DNA of 34,401 bases, taken from NCBI GenBank assembly GCA_002423025.1, contig DIUN01000002.1:45719-80119 (forward strand), given 5' to 3'. Below the pieces are notes generated by a model. It was not told where the DNA came from. It made no database searches and saw only the letters and a list, made by a program, of their open reading frames with translations. Shown here piece by piece: positions 8,604 through 15,938 of this stretch; position 1 is the first letter of the stretch, and each line of letters begins with the position of its first letter. The translations under genes were made by a program, and so were the position numbers. This DNA is from Sphingomonadales bacterium UBA6157 (GTDB lineage Bacteria > Pseudomonadota > Alphaproteobacteria > Sphingomonadales > Sphingomonadaceae).

Positions 8604-8697
8604 TGCCTGACGGTTTCCTTCAATCAGAACATCCCGGTTGCATGCTGTCGATACCAGCGAAAATACTGATCTGTCACCATCACTCGATCAGGCTTGG

Positions 8698-10104
8698 TCA
8701 GACTGCGCCAATCGCGCCAAGCCTTTCATTCATCCGTTGCGCGATTGCGGGGTAGGAAAATTCCTCCCTGATGACGCGTTGCCCGTTTCGAGCGACTTCG
8801 GCAACTTCCGGATCGCCTTCGAAGACCTTTCGCATTTGCAGGGCGGCATGAGACTCGTCGACATCCGCCCAGACCTGCCCATCACCGAACACGTACTGAC
8901 CGGGCTCCACGGGGATGAGGCGATAATCGACCAGCAGGCAGGCGCCTGGCCGCGTGAAGTCCGTGTTGCCGGAATAGTTGGTCACGATCACCGGCTTGCC
9001 CAGATACATCGCCTCGGCCGGTCCGCGTCCGAAGCCTTCCGAACGATGCAGCGAGACAAAGCAATCGCAGCAGTCCAGCAAGGCCAATACGTCATTCCGA
9101 CTCATCGTTTCGTTGATAACGAAGATGCGTGAATCCGCGTCGATCAGTTCCACCATCTCGCGCCATTTGGGGGAATCAGGATCGCCTTTCATGACTTTCA
9201 GGACAAGGCCCGCCTTAGTCTGCCGATCCGGGAAGGCCGCCTTGAATGCGCGGATTGCCGCGAAGGGATTCTTGCGATCCATGTAGGAGTGGAAATCGAA
9301 CGTATAAAGGAACAGGCAATGCCCGTCGGGCAGGCCGAAGTGGCTGCGTTCGCGCTTTTCGATCGCGGGGAGTTCCACGCACAGCGGCATGAACACGACA
9401 GGCTTGTCGGTCACGGCAGCGAAGGCATCCTGAATGAACCGCGAGGGTGCCCAGATTTCGTCGACCATCCCGATGACGGGCAACCAGGCATCGGGGCATT
9501 TTGCCAGCTCCCATGCCCAGAACCCAACGTTGTAACGGTCTACGAAGAAGCGCTTGCCCAGCTTGCAGAAAGCATGCAGCATCTGATCTGCATTTACGTG
9601 GAAGACATTGGCCTTGTAGACGTTGTCTTCAACAAAAGGATATCTGTCCGCGATGCCCTTCCGCTTGTGATGAGGACCCGGATCTACATCGAGAATGCCA
9701 AATTTAGTTGACGTCCTGGCCAGTGTTTCCGCGGACATGCGCACATGTTCGCCCATCCCCAGAACGCCCTCGGCGTAACCGATGAGCGTTGCCCCCTGCA
9801 AAGGCCAGGAGGATCGGTCTTCACCTGATCGAGGGAAAAACGACCTGATGCGATGCCAAAGATTAATACGCGCCGATTCAACCACTTCCCCTGAGTCATC
9901 AAGTGAAGGGGAAATGCCGTACTCCCGGCTGACACTCGCATCGACCCAATTGAGGTAAGCCTCCTGCCCGGTCGAATTCGATATATCAAAGGCTGCCTGG
10001 AGATCAGGGCGGGACAGCCAAATCAGGTGCAGAAACTTCGTCACAGTCCTTTGCGGAAAGAATTGATCTACTTCAGCAGGTTCTTTTAGGGATTCTATCG
10101 ACAT
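8698..10104 (-). CDS. GT4-type glycosyltransferase with N-terminal RPDLQ-FDL module
   Basis: Predicted retaining glycosyltransferase of the GT-B fold acting in the cytoplasm. Residues 24-64 hold a small module (WLSRPDLQAAFD, then REYGI) that is also found in two other enzymes of this locus. The catalytic part starts near residue 105 with YAEGVLGMGEHVRM; GFWAWEL and DEIWAPSRFIQ follow, and the C-terminal half has SLHRSEGFGRGPAEAM, the E-x7-E motif of GT4 enzymes. It is clearly paralogous to the gene at 18592-19989 through most of its length (VLGMGEHVRM, HVNADQM, EIWAPS or EVWAPS, SLHRSEGFGR). The gap to the preceding gene is 8 bases, so the two are co-transcribed. Donor and acceptor cannot be read from the sequence. 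Confidence 0.85.
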   Translation of the reverse strand: MSIESLKEPAEVDQFFPQRTVTKFLHLIWLSRPDLQAAFDISNSTGQEAYLNWVDASVSREYGISPSLDDSGEVVESARINLWHRIRSFFPRSGEDRSSWPLQGATLIGYAEGVLGMGEHVRMSAETLARTSTKFGILDVDPGPHHKRKGIADRYPFVEDNVYKANVFHVNADQMLHAFCKLGKRFFVDRYNVGFWAWELAKCPDAWLPVIGMVDEIWAPSRFIQDAFAAVTDKPVVFMPLCVELPAIEKRERSHFGLPDGHCLFLYTFDFHSYMDRKNPFAAIRAFKAAFPDRQTKAGLVLKVMKGDPDSPKWREMVELIDADSRIFVINETMSRNDVLALLDCCDCFVSLHRSEGFGRGPAEAMYLGKPVIVTNYSGNTDFTRPGACLLVDYRLIPVEPGQYVFGDGQVWADVDESHAALQMRKVFEGDPEVAEVARNGQRVIREEFSYPAIAQRMNERLGAIGAV

Positions 10105-10112
10105 TACTGCCT

Positions 10113-11438
10113 TTACCTTTCAAGATACCATTTACGAATCTTGCGCCACTTCCGATAAGCCCAAGACCTTCCGGCGTTGGGAATCCTGACTGTGGGAGAT
10201 GGAAGACTCGCGTGGCGAAGTGATGATATCGATTCTACTGAAGGGTCCGACAAGGAGTCAGGAATTCCATATTCTCTTCCTGCCGATACAGCAAACCAAT
10301 GCCGGAATCCCTCAATGCCATCCCGACTTCCCAGATCAAAGGTCGAACGAAGATCGGCACGCTCCCGGTAAGCCTGATGCATGATGGCCGTAAGGCGGCC
10401 GCCATCATCTCCGGGTATGTTTGCAGGCTGATTACAAAGATCCTGGACAAACGACTGAGAGAAAACAGCCTGAGCAGGCTCGTCGGGATATTGATGGCAA
10501 TATAGCCTTCTTATGAGTGGGACTATCCGTATATTCCCGGAAAAATCATAATGATATGGAATCTTGGCTGCCTCAAGCCACCCATTCTCAGTCAGCTTGG
10601 CACGATATTCCCTGAACAGCCGGTGCAACGGCTTTATGTCGCCCCACACCAATCTGTCCTGATGCTTTGAAACAACCTTATCCTTATTACGATCCAGACC
10701 GCTGAAATGGAAAAAGGCCAATTCAACTCCATCGATCAGATAGGATTTTCCGCTCGATGATACTGACCTCTGCGCCAAATTCCAATAAGCGACATTGTAT
10801 GCGTGACTTCGTAATACTTTGAGTTTCCCGATGAAACACGGTGCAAGATCGACCCACCGCTGATCGGTAAACAGATTGCGCGAAAAATCCGCATGGCACT
10901 GGGTCTTGAGACGGCGAGCCCACCACCGGACGAACTCCCTCGCCTCGGGATCACGCGACACCGCGATGAACCCCAGGTTGAACACGCCAGCCTGCAGCAT
11001 GTGATAGTCATTCGGGGACTTTTTATCCTCGAGCGGCCTGGTCAGGTGCGGCGTGACAACCGCAGCCGCCCCTTCTCGCAAGGCTTCATCGAGCTCTTCG
11101 AGCGGACGGTAAACCTGGATATCCGGGTCGAGATAGATGACATTTGCCGCGTCGGTGTTCTCGAACAGCCAGTCGATCGCGAAGGGTTTGACCGCCGTGT
11201 TGAACTCCATCACATCGTAGCGGAGCACCATGTCGTCGAAGCAGTCGATGCCCAAGGCGTCCGCTTCGACAATTTCGTACAAATCCCCGCAAGCGATATC
11301 GGCGAGAGGCTTTTTGTCGGCAAGAATTAGATATCGGCGATAATCCGGGTTGGTATCACGCACCGATTGCATCAGAGTTTTTACATAGGGCAAGTAATTT
11401 GCCGAAGCGATGGTAACTACTGCTGTCGGAGAAGTCAT
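10113..11438 (-). CDS. GT-A glycosyltransferase (DxD, GT8-like) with C-terminal RADLR-FDL module
   Basis: A 441-residue predicted glycosyltransferase. The N-terminus VVTIASANYLPYVKTLMQSV and the metal-binding YLDPDIQVY (Asp104, Asp106), followed by NLGFIAVSRDP, fit the GT-A fold of GT8-like enzymes. HFSGLDRNKDK supplies a late histidine common in such families. Residues 350-392 carry the RADLRSTFDL...REYGI module that sits at the N-terminus in the two GT4 proteins of this locus; a basic tail follows. ATG 11438 is preferred, with GGCAGG upstream. Its DNA, especially 10440-10800, looks clearly richer in A+T than its neighbours, which suggests separate acquisition. The substrate is unknown. Confidence 0.75.
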   Translation of the reverse strand: MTSPTAVVTIASANYLPYVKTLMQSVRDTNPDYRRYLILADKKPLADIACGDLYEIVEADALGIDCFDDMVLRYDVMEFNTAVKPFAIDWLFENTDAANVIYLDPDIQVYRPLEELDEALREGAAAVVTPHLTRPLEDKKSPNDYHMLQAGVFNLGFIAVSRDPEAREFVRWWARRLKTQCHADFSRNLFTDQRWVDLAPCFIGKLKVLRSHAYNVAYWNLAQRSVSSSGKSYLIDGVELAFFHFSGLDRNKDKVVSKHQDRLVWGDIKPLHRLFREYRAKLTENGWLEAAKIPYHYDFSGNIRIVPLIRRLYCHQYPDEPAQAVFSQSFVQDLCNQPANIPGDDGGRLTAIMHQAYRERADLRSTFDLGSRDGIEGFRHWFAVSAGREYGIPDSLSDPSVESISSLRHASLPSPTVRIPNAGRSWAYRKWRKIRKWYLER

Positions 11439-11581
11439 CAATACCTGCCGTGTCTAGGGGAACCTGATGTTCGGGCGACTCACCATTGCCTGTTGCAGCC
11501 ATGGACAACGAAATGCTGTTCCCGACGCCTGCTAGGCAAACCTGCGGACGAACTCAACGTGAAATGATGACTGGCAGGATC

Positions 11582-12409
11582 TTAACCCGGGCCACGGCCA
11601 ATAATCGCGATCAGCAAGAGACGAAAGAACAGCGTCATACTGCGCCGCGTCATGCCAGCGCGCCTGACCCTCTTCAGAAAAAGCGCCGCTGCCAGACTGC
11701 AGCGCCTGCGGCGGGCCAGTTCCAACAACAGATCTTCCGCATCACGCGAGGCCAGCAACGAAGCGTCGAGACTGGTGAGAAGCCCGTCCAGCGCGGCGCT
11801 TGGCATGACACCGGGTAAGAGGAACAGGCCATGGAAGCCAAAGGTCGGCCCGCCGCCCTTATGGCGCTCGCGCGCGAAACGCTCCGCGACTTCCGGCGGC
11901 GCGAAACGGATGCCGTGAGTCGATTCCAGGCGTTCGCGCCAGTCGCGGCAGATTGCCGTGTCCTCGGGATGCGCGGGCTCGAAGTCGGCGGCAACCGCTT
12001 CAAGCAACCTTTTCGAACGCAGCGAAAAGCCTCCGTTGCCAACGCTGTGCACACCATCGAACTGCGGCCATGTCGCACCGATGTAATCATAGCCGAGAAA
12101 GGCATCGTCCCAGCGCTCCGGATCGATGACAAAACCGTCCCATTGCACCAGAAGCACGTGAGGGCGTGTGACAAACCCTGAAAGCCGGCCGCAGATGAAG
12201 TGCGAATATTGCTCCTTGCTGATAATCGGTTCGATTTGCTCCCAGCGGAAAGCCTCGTCTGCAAGCGAAGGCGGCTTGAACTGTGACAGCAGGACAGCGT
12301 CGCCGAAAGCAACCCGACGGGTACATTCCCGCAAGGCGGCAACCGTCTCATCCTGCGCCACCCCGGTGACTGCGCAAAGCATCACATCGGGTAGCTCCAG
12401 CCGGATCAA
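11582..12409 (-). CDS. DUF5672 family protein, putative glycosyltransferase
   Basis: A 275-residue protein matching the DUF5672 family, which is associated with glycosyltransferase loci. Recognisable blocks are LPDVMLCAVTGV at the start, HVLLVQWDGFVIDPERWDDA, FLGYDYIGATWPQFDG and VGNGGFSLRSKRLL, and a late FGFHGLFLL. The family usually begins with LPDVxLxAV, so I prefer the TTG at 12409, which overlaps the stop of the upstream epimerase gene (TTGA) and has AGG five bases before it. The ATG at 12382 would cut off the conserved LPDV. The C-terminus is basic with a hydrophobic stretch (SMTLFFRLLLIAIIG), possibly membrane-associated. An unassigned gap of about 143 bases separates it from the next gene. 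Biochemical function is not established. Confidence 0.7.
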   Translation of the reverse strand: MIRLELPDVMLCAVTGVAQDETVAALRECTRRVAFGDAVLLSQFKPPSLADEAFRWEQIEPIISKEQYSHFICGRLSGFVTRPHVLLVQWDGFVIDPERWDDAFLGYDYIGATWPQFDGVHSVGNGGFSLRSKRLLEAVAADFEPAHPEDTAICRDWRERLESTHGIRFAPPEVAERFARERHKGGGPTFGFHGLFLLPGVMPSAALDGLLTSLDASLLASRDAEDLLLELARRRRCSLAAALFLKRVRRAGMTRRSMTLFFRLLLIAIIGRGPG

Positions 12410-13557
12410 GCGAGCCTGGCTCCGGTGAAGCGGGCGAGTTCGGCAGCTGCCCCCATGATGTGATACAGACTGGATGCCCTCGCCTGCTCCACTACGGCTT
12501 TGCCATCCGGCGCAATATGCTCCCACCAGCTTCCGGCAATCGGGTGATCGAAGTAATCGAGCAAGGCAGAGACCGCGCCGCCGAGCAGCGCCTCGAGTTC
12601 CGCCCGATCCGCCTGCGAATCAGTCCATTCTGCAAATAGAATCAGGGCCTTGATCCGTTCGGTCTGGGGCCAGAGTCGCATGTGGTCCCATTTGGGAACC
12701 AGATTGGCATCAAGTTCGTTCACCAATCTGCACTGCGCGACATTGCAGCCTTCGTTTTCCGCGATGTCGAACAGCCGCCGTGCCGCAGGCAGCACCGTGT
12801 CGAGCTGGTTCGTCACAAAGCCCCATCGCAGCAGGAGCCATGACCATTCGGCCTGGTGACCGGGCTCAACCACGTCAAGCTGGGATCCATGATCGATGCG
12901 CCACTCGGCATCGAAAAACTCATGCAATGCGCCAGTCCGCGGCGAAAGAAACCTCTCGAGACAAAGTCCAACGATTTCATCGGCAAGACTCGACCAAGCG
13001 GCGTCGTTCGATATCTCGCGCCACGAAAGCGCCGCCTCAAGCGTATGCATATGCGGATTGGCCTTGAGCGGAGCGGCGGGTGGTCGGCTTTCGGCAAACC
13101 CTCCGACCGGATGGCCCCATCCCTCACGCATTCTTGCGAGAATTCTCAGTGCGCGCGCTTCCAGCTCTTCCTGGTGTCCCAGGCGAGCGGCATTCGCCAG
13201 CCCGAAAAGGGCGAAGGCCTGATCGTAGAGATCGAACCCGCCCTCGGAGCGGCCGGTAGCCGGCATGTAAACGGGAATGACCATATCATCGTCGGAAATG
13301 TGGTTCGCCACCAGGGCGGTCAAACCATGTTGCGCAAGCTCGCGGCCGGGACCGCTCCAGCCAAGTTCATTCGCGGTCCGGAAGGCGTAGATCTGCCGAG
13401 CCACCAAACGGGCACGGCGAACATCGCCGATCAGGCCTCCATCGGGATTGATGCGTTCGATGAAACCGCCTTGCTCGAAGTCCACGCCCTTGGTCGACCA
13501 AAGCGGCAAAGCCTTGTTCGAAAGCCAGCCGAACAGCTCTTCAACCGCGTGAATCAT
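12406..13557 (-). CDS. AGE family sugar epimerase/isomerase
   Basis: Member of the N-acylglucosamine 2-epimerase superfamily ((alpha/alpha)6 barrel), whose members epimerise or isomerise free or modified hexoses. Family blocks are RRARLVARQIYAFR (about residues 48-61), NPHMHTLEAAL (167-177, with His169 and His171), EPGHQAEWSWLLLRW (231-245, His234), MRLWPQTERIKA, and SSLYHIMGA near the C-terminus. At 383 residues it has normal length. ATG 13557 lies in TGATG, overlapping the stop of the hddC-gmhB fusion, with AAGG 7 bases upstream, so it is co-expressed with the heptose genes. Mannose isomerase, mannose-phosphate isomerase or epimerase activity all remain possible, and the sequence does not decide. 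Confidence 0.85.
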   Translation of the reverse strand: MIHAVEELFGWLSNKALPLWSTKGVDFEQGGFIERINPDGGLIGDVRRARLVARQIYAFRTANELGWSGPGRELAQHGLTALVANHISDDDMVIPVYMPATGRSEGGFDLYDQAFALFGLANAARLGHQEELEARALRILARMREGWGHPVGGFAESRPPAAPLKANPHMHTLEAALSWREISNDAAWSSLADEIVGLCLERFLSPRTGALHEFFDAEWRIDHGSQLDVVEPGHQAEWSWLLLRWGFVTNQLDTVLPAARRLFDIAENEGCNVAQCRLVNELDANLVPKWDHMRLWPQTERIKALILFAEWTDSQADRAELEALLGGAVSALLDYFDHPIAGSWWEHIAPDGKAVVEQARASSLYHIMGAAAELARFTGARLA

Positions 13558-14789
13558 CAATGTACCTTCTTGTTTGCTTCACGCGAACCGAGACAGGACT
13601 GCGCGAAATCGAGCAAGTTTCCACCCGTGAAACGATAGCCCTCGAGACCTGCGGCACGGGCTGCCAGCATGTCCGTGTCCTGATCACCGATCAGGAAACT
13701 GCGCGATGGATCAATCGGCCACGCGCGCATGAGATCCAGCAGCATGCCCGGTTCAGGCTTGCGCCAATCCGAATGCTGGCGCCACCGCGGATCAGTGCCT
13801 TCGGGGTGGTAGGGGCAGAAGCGCTCGTCATCGATCTGCGCGCCCTTTATGAACAGTTCCCCACGGATATGATCCCGCAGGCGCCAGTAAGATTCCAGAT
13901 CGAATTTTTCCTTGGCGATTCCGGCCTGGTTGGTCACGACAAAGACGTAAAACCTCCTGTCGTTGAACATTCTGATGGCATCGAGGGCACCGTCGGTCCA
14001 GACGAAGCGGTCAATCGTGCCGACATGACCGTCATCCCGGTTGATCACCCCATCGCGATCGAGAAAAACCGCGGGCCTGCGCCGATGCGCCGTCAAGTCT
14101 TGCTGGGCCTGCTCGTAGGTTTCGGGAAGGCCAATGTCGATGAAGAACCCGTCGTCAACCCGGTGCCCTAGCAGTCGCCCCTGACTGGCGATAATCGGCA
14201 GGACGTCCCTTTCCAGCGAACAATCCGCCATGACGAAGTCAAGCACGGTCCTGCGCAAAAGGTAGATGCCGCCATTGATCAACCCGGAGCCGAAGCCGGG
14301 ATCCTTTTCCCTGAAGCTGACGACAGTCCGCCCTTCGAGCCCGACCGCACCGTAGCGGCCGCTATCGGGCACATGGCGCAAGGCAATGGCACCGAAGGCT
14401 TCCGCATCGGCGGCAAGCATGCGCCCCAGATTGTGCAAGGCAACGTCGAGGTAGGAATCGCCGTTCAGGAGCAGAAAGCACGCATCGAGCCGATCGCGTG
14501 CCTCGTGCAAGGCACCGCCCGTACCGGCCGGCTTGCTCTCGATCGCCACCTGCACATCGAATCCGCTGCCCAACCGGGCGTTCATTCCCGCGGCGAAGTC
14601 GACAATCTGTTCGGAGAGATGCCCGGCCAGCAGCAGGAACTTGCGAACCCCGCACCTGGCGATTTCCTGCATCAGGATTTGGAGGAAGGGCGTGTCGGCC
14701 ACGGGTAGCAGCGGCTTGGGCGTGGCGGCAGTCAGCGCCCCCAGTCGGGTCCCCAGGCCGCCGCAAAGGATCACAGCTTGCTCGATCAT
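13557..14789 (-). CDS. hddC: Fused heptose-1-phosphate guanylyltransferase (HddC) and heptose-bisphosphate phosphatase (GmhB)
   Basis: A 410-residue bifunctional protein. Residues 1-232 are a sugar nucleotidyltransferase (ILCGGLGTRLGALTAATPKPLLP, LLLNGDSYLD, GLINGGIYLL, FFIDIGLPETY) most like HddC. Residues 239-400 are a HAD-IIIA phosphatase like GmhB (FLDRDGVIN with Asp244 and Asp246, VVTNQAGIAKEKF, RKPEPGML, IGDQDTDMLAA). It would catalyse the last two steps to GDP-D-glycero-D-manno-heptose, and HddA next door makes the bisphosphate. The GmhB zinc loop is half lost: CPYHPEG keeps Cys325 and His328, but the usual CDCRKP is SDWRKP (Ser340, Trp342). ATG 14789 gives the family N-terminus; the frame is open upstream to 14945 but that part is not family sequence. 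Confidence 0.88.
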   Translation of the reverse strand: MIEQAVILCGGLGTRLGALTAATPKPLLPVADTPFLQILMQEIARCGVRKFLLLAGHLSEQIVDFAAGMNARLGSGFDVQVAIESKPAGTGGALHEARDRLDACFLLLNGDSYLDVALHNLGRMLAADAEAFGAIALRHVPDSGRYGAVGLEGRTVVSFREKDPGFGSGLINGGIYLLRRTVLDFVMADCSLERDVLPIIASQGRLLGHRVDDGFFIDIGLPETYEQAQQDLTAHRRRPAVFLDRDGVINRDDGHVGTIDRFVWTDGALDAIRMFNDRRFYVFVVTNQAGIAKEKFDLESYWRLRDHIRGELFIKGAQIDDERFCPYHPEGTDPRWRQHSDWRKPEPGMLLDLMRAWPIDPSRSFLIGDQDTDMLAARAAGLEGYRFTGGNLLDFAQSCLGSREANKKVH

Positions 14790-14877
14790 GTCTGAATCAG
14801 CCTTGGAGCATGAGGGGGCAGGACCCGTTCGGGATTTTTCAACCAGCCCTGGCGACCAGGATTGGTCGGAAGGCCTA

Positions 14878-15921
14878 CTAGACGAAGCGCCAGGTTTCGC
14901 ATCCGATTTCCGTGAACTTGACCGTGCCTGCTTGACCTCCGGCATGGTTCAGTGCCGAAATTAGCCGATAGCGGTTTTCGGGATGGACGAGAAAGAACAT
15001 GAAGCCGCCGCCGCCGGCGCCCGAAACCTTGCCGGCCAGGGCCCCGTTTTGAAGGCCAAGTTCAAGCAATTGCTCGATGCGAGGGTTACTGATGGACTTC
15101 GCCGTGGATTTCTTGGCCTGCCAGGAACTATGCAGGATTTCCGCCATCCGCTCTATCGCGCCGGAGACGAATGCCTGCTTCATGTCAATCGCATCGCGCT
15201 TGAGACAATGCATCGCATCAATGGCCGGGGTCGCGGGCCCGCTCATGGCGCTCTTTTGTTGATCGATGATCGTGGCAGACTCGCGTGAAGTGCCGGAGAA
15301 ACAGGTGACGATGGAACTTTCAAGCTCGCAAATCACGCTGCGGTGAGCGCGCAGCGGGTTCACGACAACCCGGTCTCCCGCCAGGAATTCGATGAAATTC
15401 ATCCCGCCGAAGGCCGCAGCGTATTGATCCTGTCGACCTCCGGAGAGCTGAAGCTCGATCCGTTCTATTTCGTAGGCGATCCGCGCGACATCGTAAACTC
15501 CGAGGGGCGCATCGAGGAGTTCGCGCATCACGTCCACTAGCGCGACGACCAGCGCGGAACTGGACCCCAGACCCGAACCTGCCGGCGCATCCACCGTACT
15601 GCGCAGCGTCACGGGGATCGGTTGCCCGCTGCCAAACTCGCGGATCATCCTGCTGTAAACGGCCTGGTGAAGCTTCAATTGCCCGGACGCCTCCTGCCCG
15701 GGAAGCCAGTCTTCGGACAAACCAAGATCATCGGCATCGAAAACGATGCGACCGTCATCGCGGGGCGTACAGGTGGCAAACGCATAACGGTCGATCGTCA
15801 CATTAAGCACGGCGCCGCCAAACTGATCGCAGTAGGGCGAAAGATCTGTCCCCCCGCCCGCAAGCCCTAGCCGCAAAGGCGCTCGCGCCCGGATTTTTGC
15901 GCTGTTGGCAGCTATTTGCAC
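14878..15921 (-). CDS. hddA: D-glycero-alpha-D-manno-heptose-7-phosphate kinase
   Basis: GHMP-family kinase phosphorylating C1 of heptose-7-phosphate in GDP-heptose synthesis. The 347-residue protein has the three GHMP motifs: APLRLGLAGGGTDLSPYC (residues 14-31), the ATP loop DAPAGSGLGSSSAL, and KVSGAGGGGFMFFLV near the C-terminus, plus LSGGRQDQYAAAFGG, which is typical of HddA and related sugar kinases. The start is GTG 15921, supported by AGGGG seven bases upstream. It lies 88 bases before the hddC-gmhB fusion on the same strand. A GmhA isomerase that would make the substrate from sedoheptulose-7-phosphate is not in the window. A related kinase for fucose or another sugar is the main alternative, but the fusion partner genes favour heptose. 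Confidence 0.88.
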   Translation of the reverse strand: MQIAANSAKIRARAPLRLGLAGGGTDLSPYCDQFGGAVLNVTIDRYAFATCTPRDDGRIVFDADDLGLSEDWLPGQEASGQLKLHQAVYSRMIREFGSGQPIPVTLRSTVDAPAGSGLGSSSALVVALVDVMRELLDAPLGVYDVARIAYEIERIELQLSGGRQDQYAAAFGGMNFIEFLAGDRVVVNPLRAHRSVICELESSIVTCFSGTSRESATIIDQQKSAMSGPATPAIDAMHCLKRDAIDMKQAFVSGAIERMAEILHSSWQAKKSTAKSISNPRIEQLLELGLQNGALAGKVSGAGGGGFMFFLVHPENRYRLISALNHAGGQAGTVKFTEIGCETWRFV

Positions 15922-15938
15922 GATGAACCCCTATACAT

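Noticed and set aside
13557..14789. Reading the nucleotidyltransferase domain as a second RmlA or a ManC
   Set aside because: The motifs and the fused HAD-IIIA domain fit HddC-GmhB, and hddA is next to it; RmlA and ManC are both present as separate genes.
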